DNA of 64,000 nucleotides from Rhynchopus euleeides (Eukaryota; Euglenozoa; Diplonemea; Diplonemida; Diplonemidae), in assembly GCA_963210315.1 (NCBI GenBank), contig OY723321.1, positions 310,001-374,000 of the forward strand, written 5' to 3'. Made by a program: the position numbers and the translations under genes. Positions 63,946 through 64,000 of the stretch are shown here, one piece after another. Position 1 is the first letter of the stretch. The number at the start of each line of letters is the position of its first letter. The notes beneath the pieces were generated by a model. That model searched no databases. It saw only the letters and a program-made list of their open reading frames with translations, and was not told where the DNA came from.

Positions 63946-64000
63946 CTGTGTGGAGAAGGTGAGCATGGCGCAGGAGTTGAGGAAGGCATGAAACCTCGGG

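Overview
This is eukaryotic nuclear DNA. Every protein-coding gene I can support, 20 in all between about 3.2 kb and the right edge, lies on the minus strand, so transcription runs right to left across more than 60 kb. Six genes are interrupted by spliceosomal introns that share one donor, G-T-A-T-G (once G-T-A-T-A), usually after an exonic G, and a C-A-G acceptor. Several start codons sit a few bases inside a pyrimidine tract plus C-A-G, as expected of spliced-leader trans-splicing. One-directional gene arrays, abundant short GT-AG introns and likely trans-splicing point to Euglenozoa, most probably a diplonemid. Kinetoplastids have almost no cis-introns, and dinoflagellates mostly use other donors. 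This assignment is inference; no rRNA or spliced-leader RNA gene is present to prove it.

Layout, left to right. 1-3.2 kb: no gene; an AT-richer repeat-like stretch at about 0.8-1.9 kb. 3.2-8.5 kb: a divergent TUTase/poly(A)-polymerase-fold protein and a RluA-type pseudouridine synthase. 8.9-12.9 kb: a gene-free repeat zone with a 1.67-kb foldback (Mutator-like) element flanked by a 9-bp target duplication, short direct repeats and a perfect 58-bp inverted repeat. 12.9-26.4 kb: a cyclic-nucleotide-binding channel, a CCDC81-like HU-domain protein, a hypothetical protein, a CCCH-finger methyltransferase-like protein, a RlmN-type radical-SAM enzyme with a C-terminal membrane anchor, and a secreted papain-family protease. 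28-35.1 kb: CNOT11 (8 exons) and NOP14 (4 exons). 36.6-39.8 kb: a secreted six-repeat pacifastin-like protein and an AP endonuclease. 40.35-41.5 kb: a second palindromic element. 42.7-46.85 kb: CAND1 (5 exons). 47.6-53 kb: a secreted lytic polysaccharide monooxygenase fusion, a C2H2/proline-rich protein and an LRR protein. 55-64 kb: a type II membrane protein, two secreted cysteine-rich proteins, MCM8 and the 3' part of ribosomal protein eS19.

The genes form no pathway. Housekeeping functions (ribosome assembly, ribosomal protein, mRNA deadenylation, cullin-ligase exchange, DNA repair, RNA modification) are interspersed with secreted or lineage-specific products, as in euglenozoan polycistronic arrays where neighbours are co-transcribed without being functionally related. 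The LPMO, the cysteine protease and the secreted cysteine-rich proteins fit a phagotrophic or osmotrophic heterotroph that digests polymers outside the cell or in food vacuoles. The channel and the CCDC81-like protein fit a flagellate.
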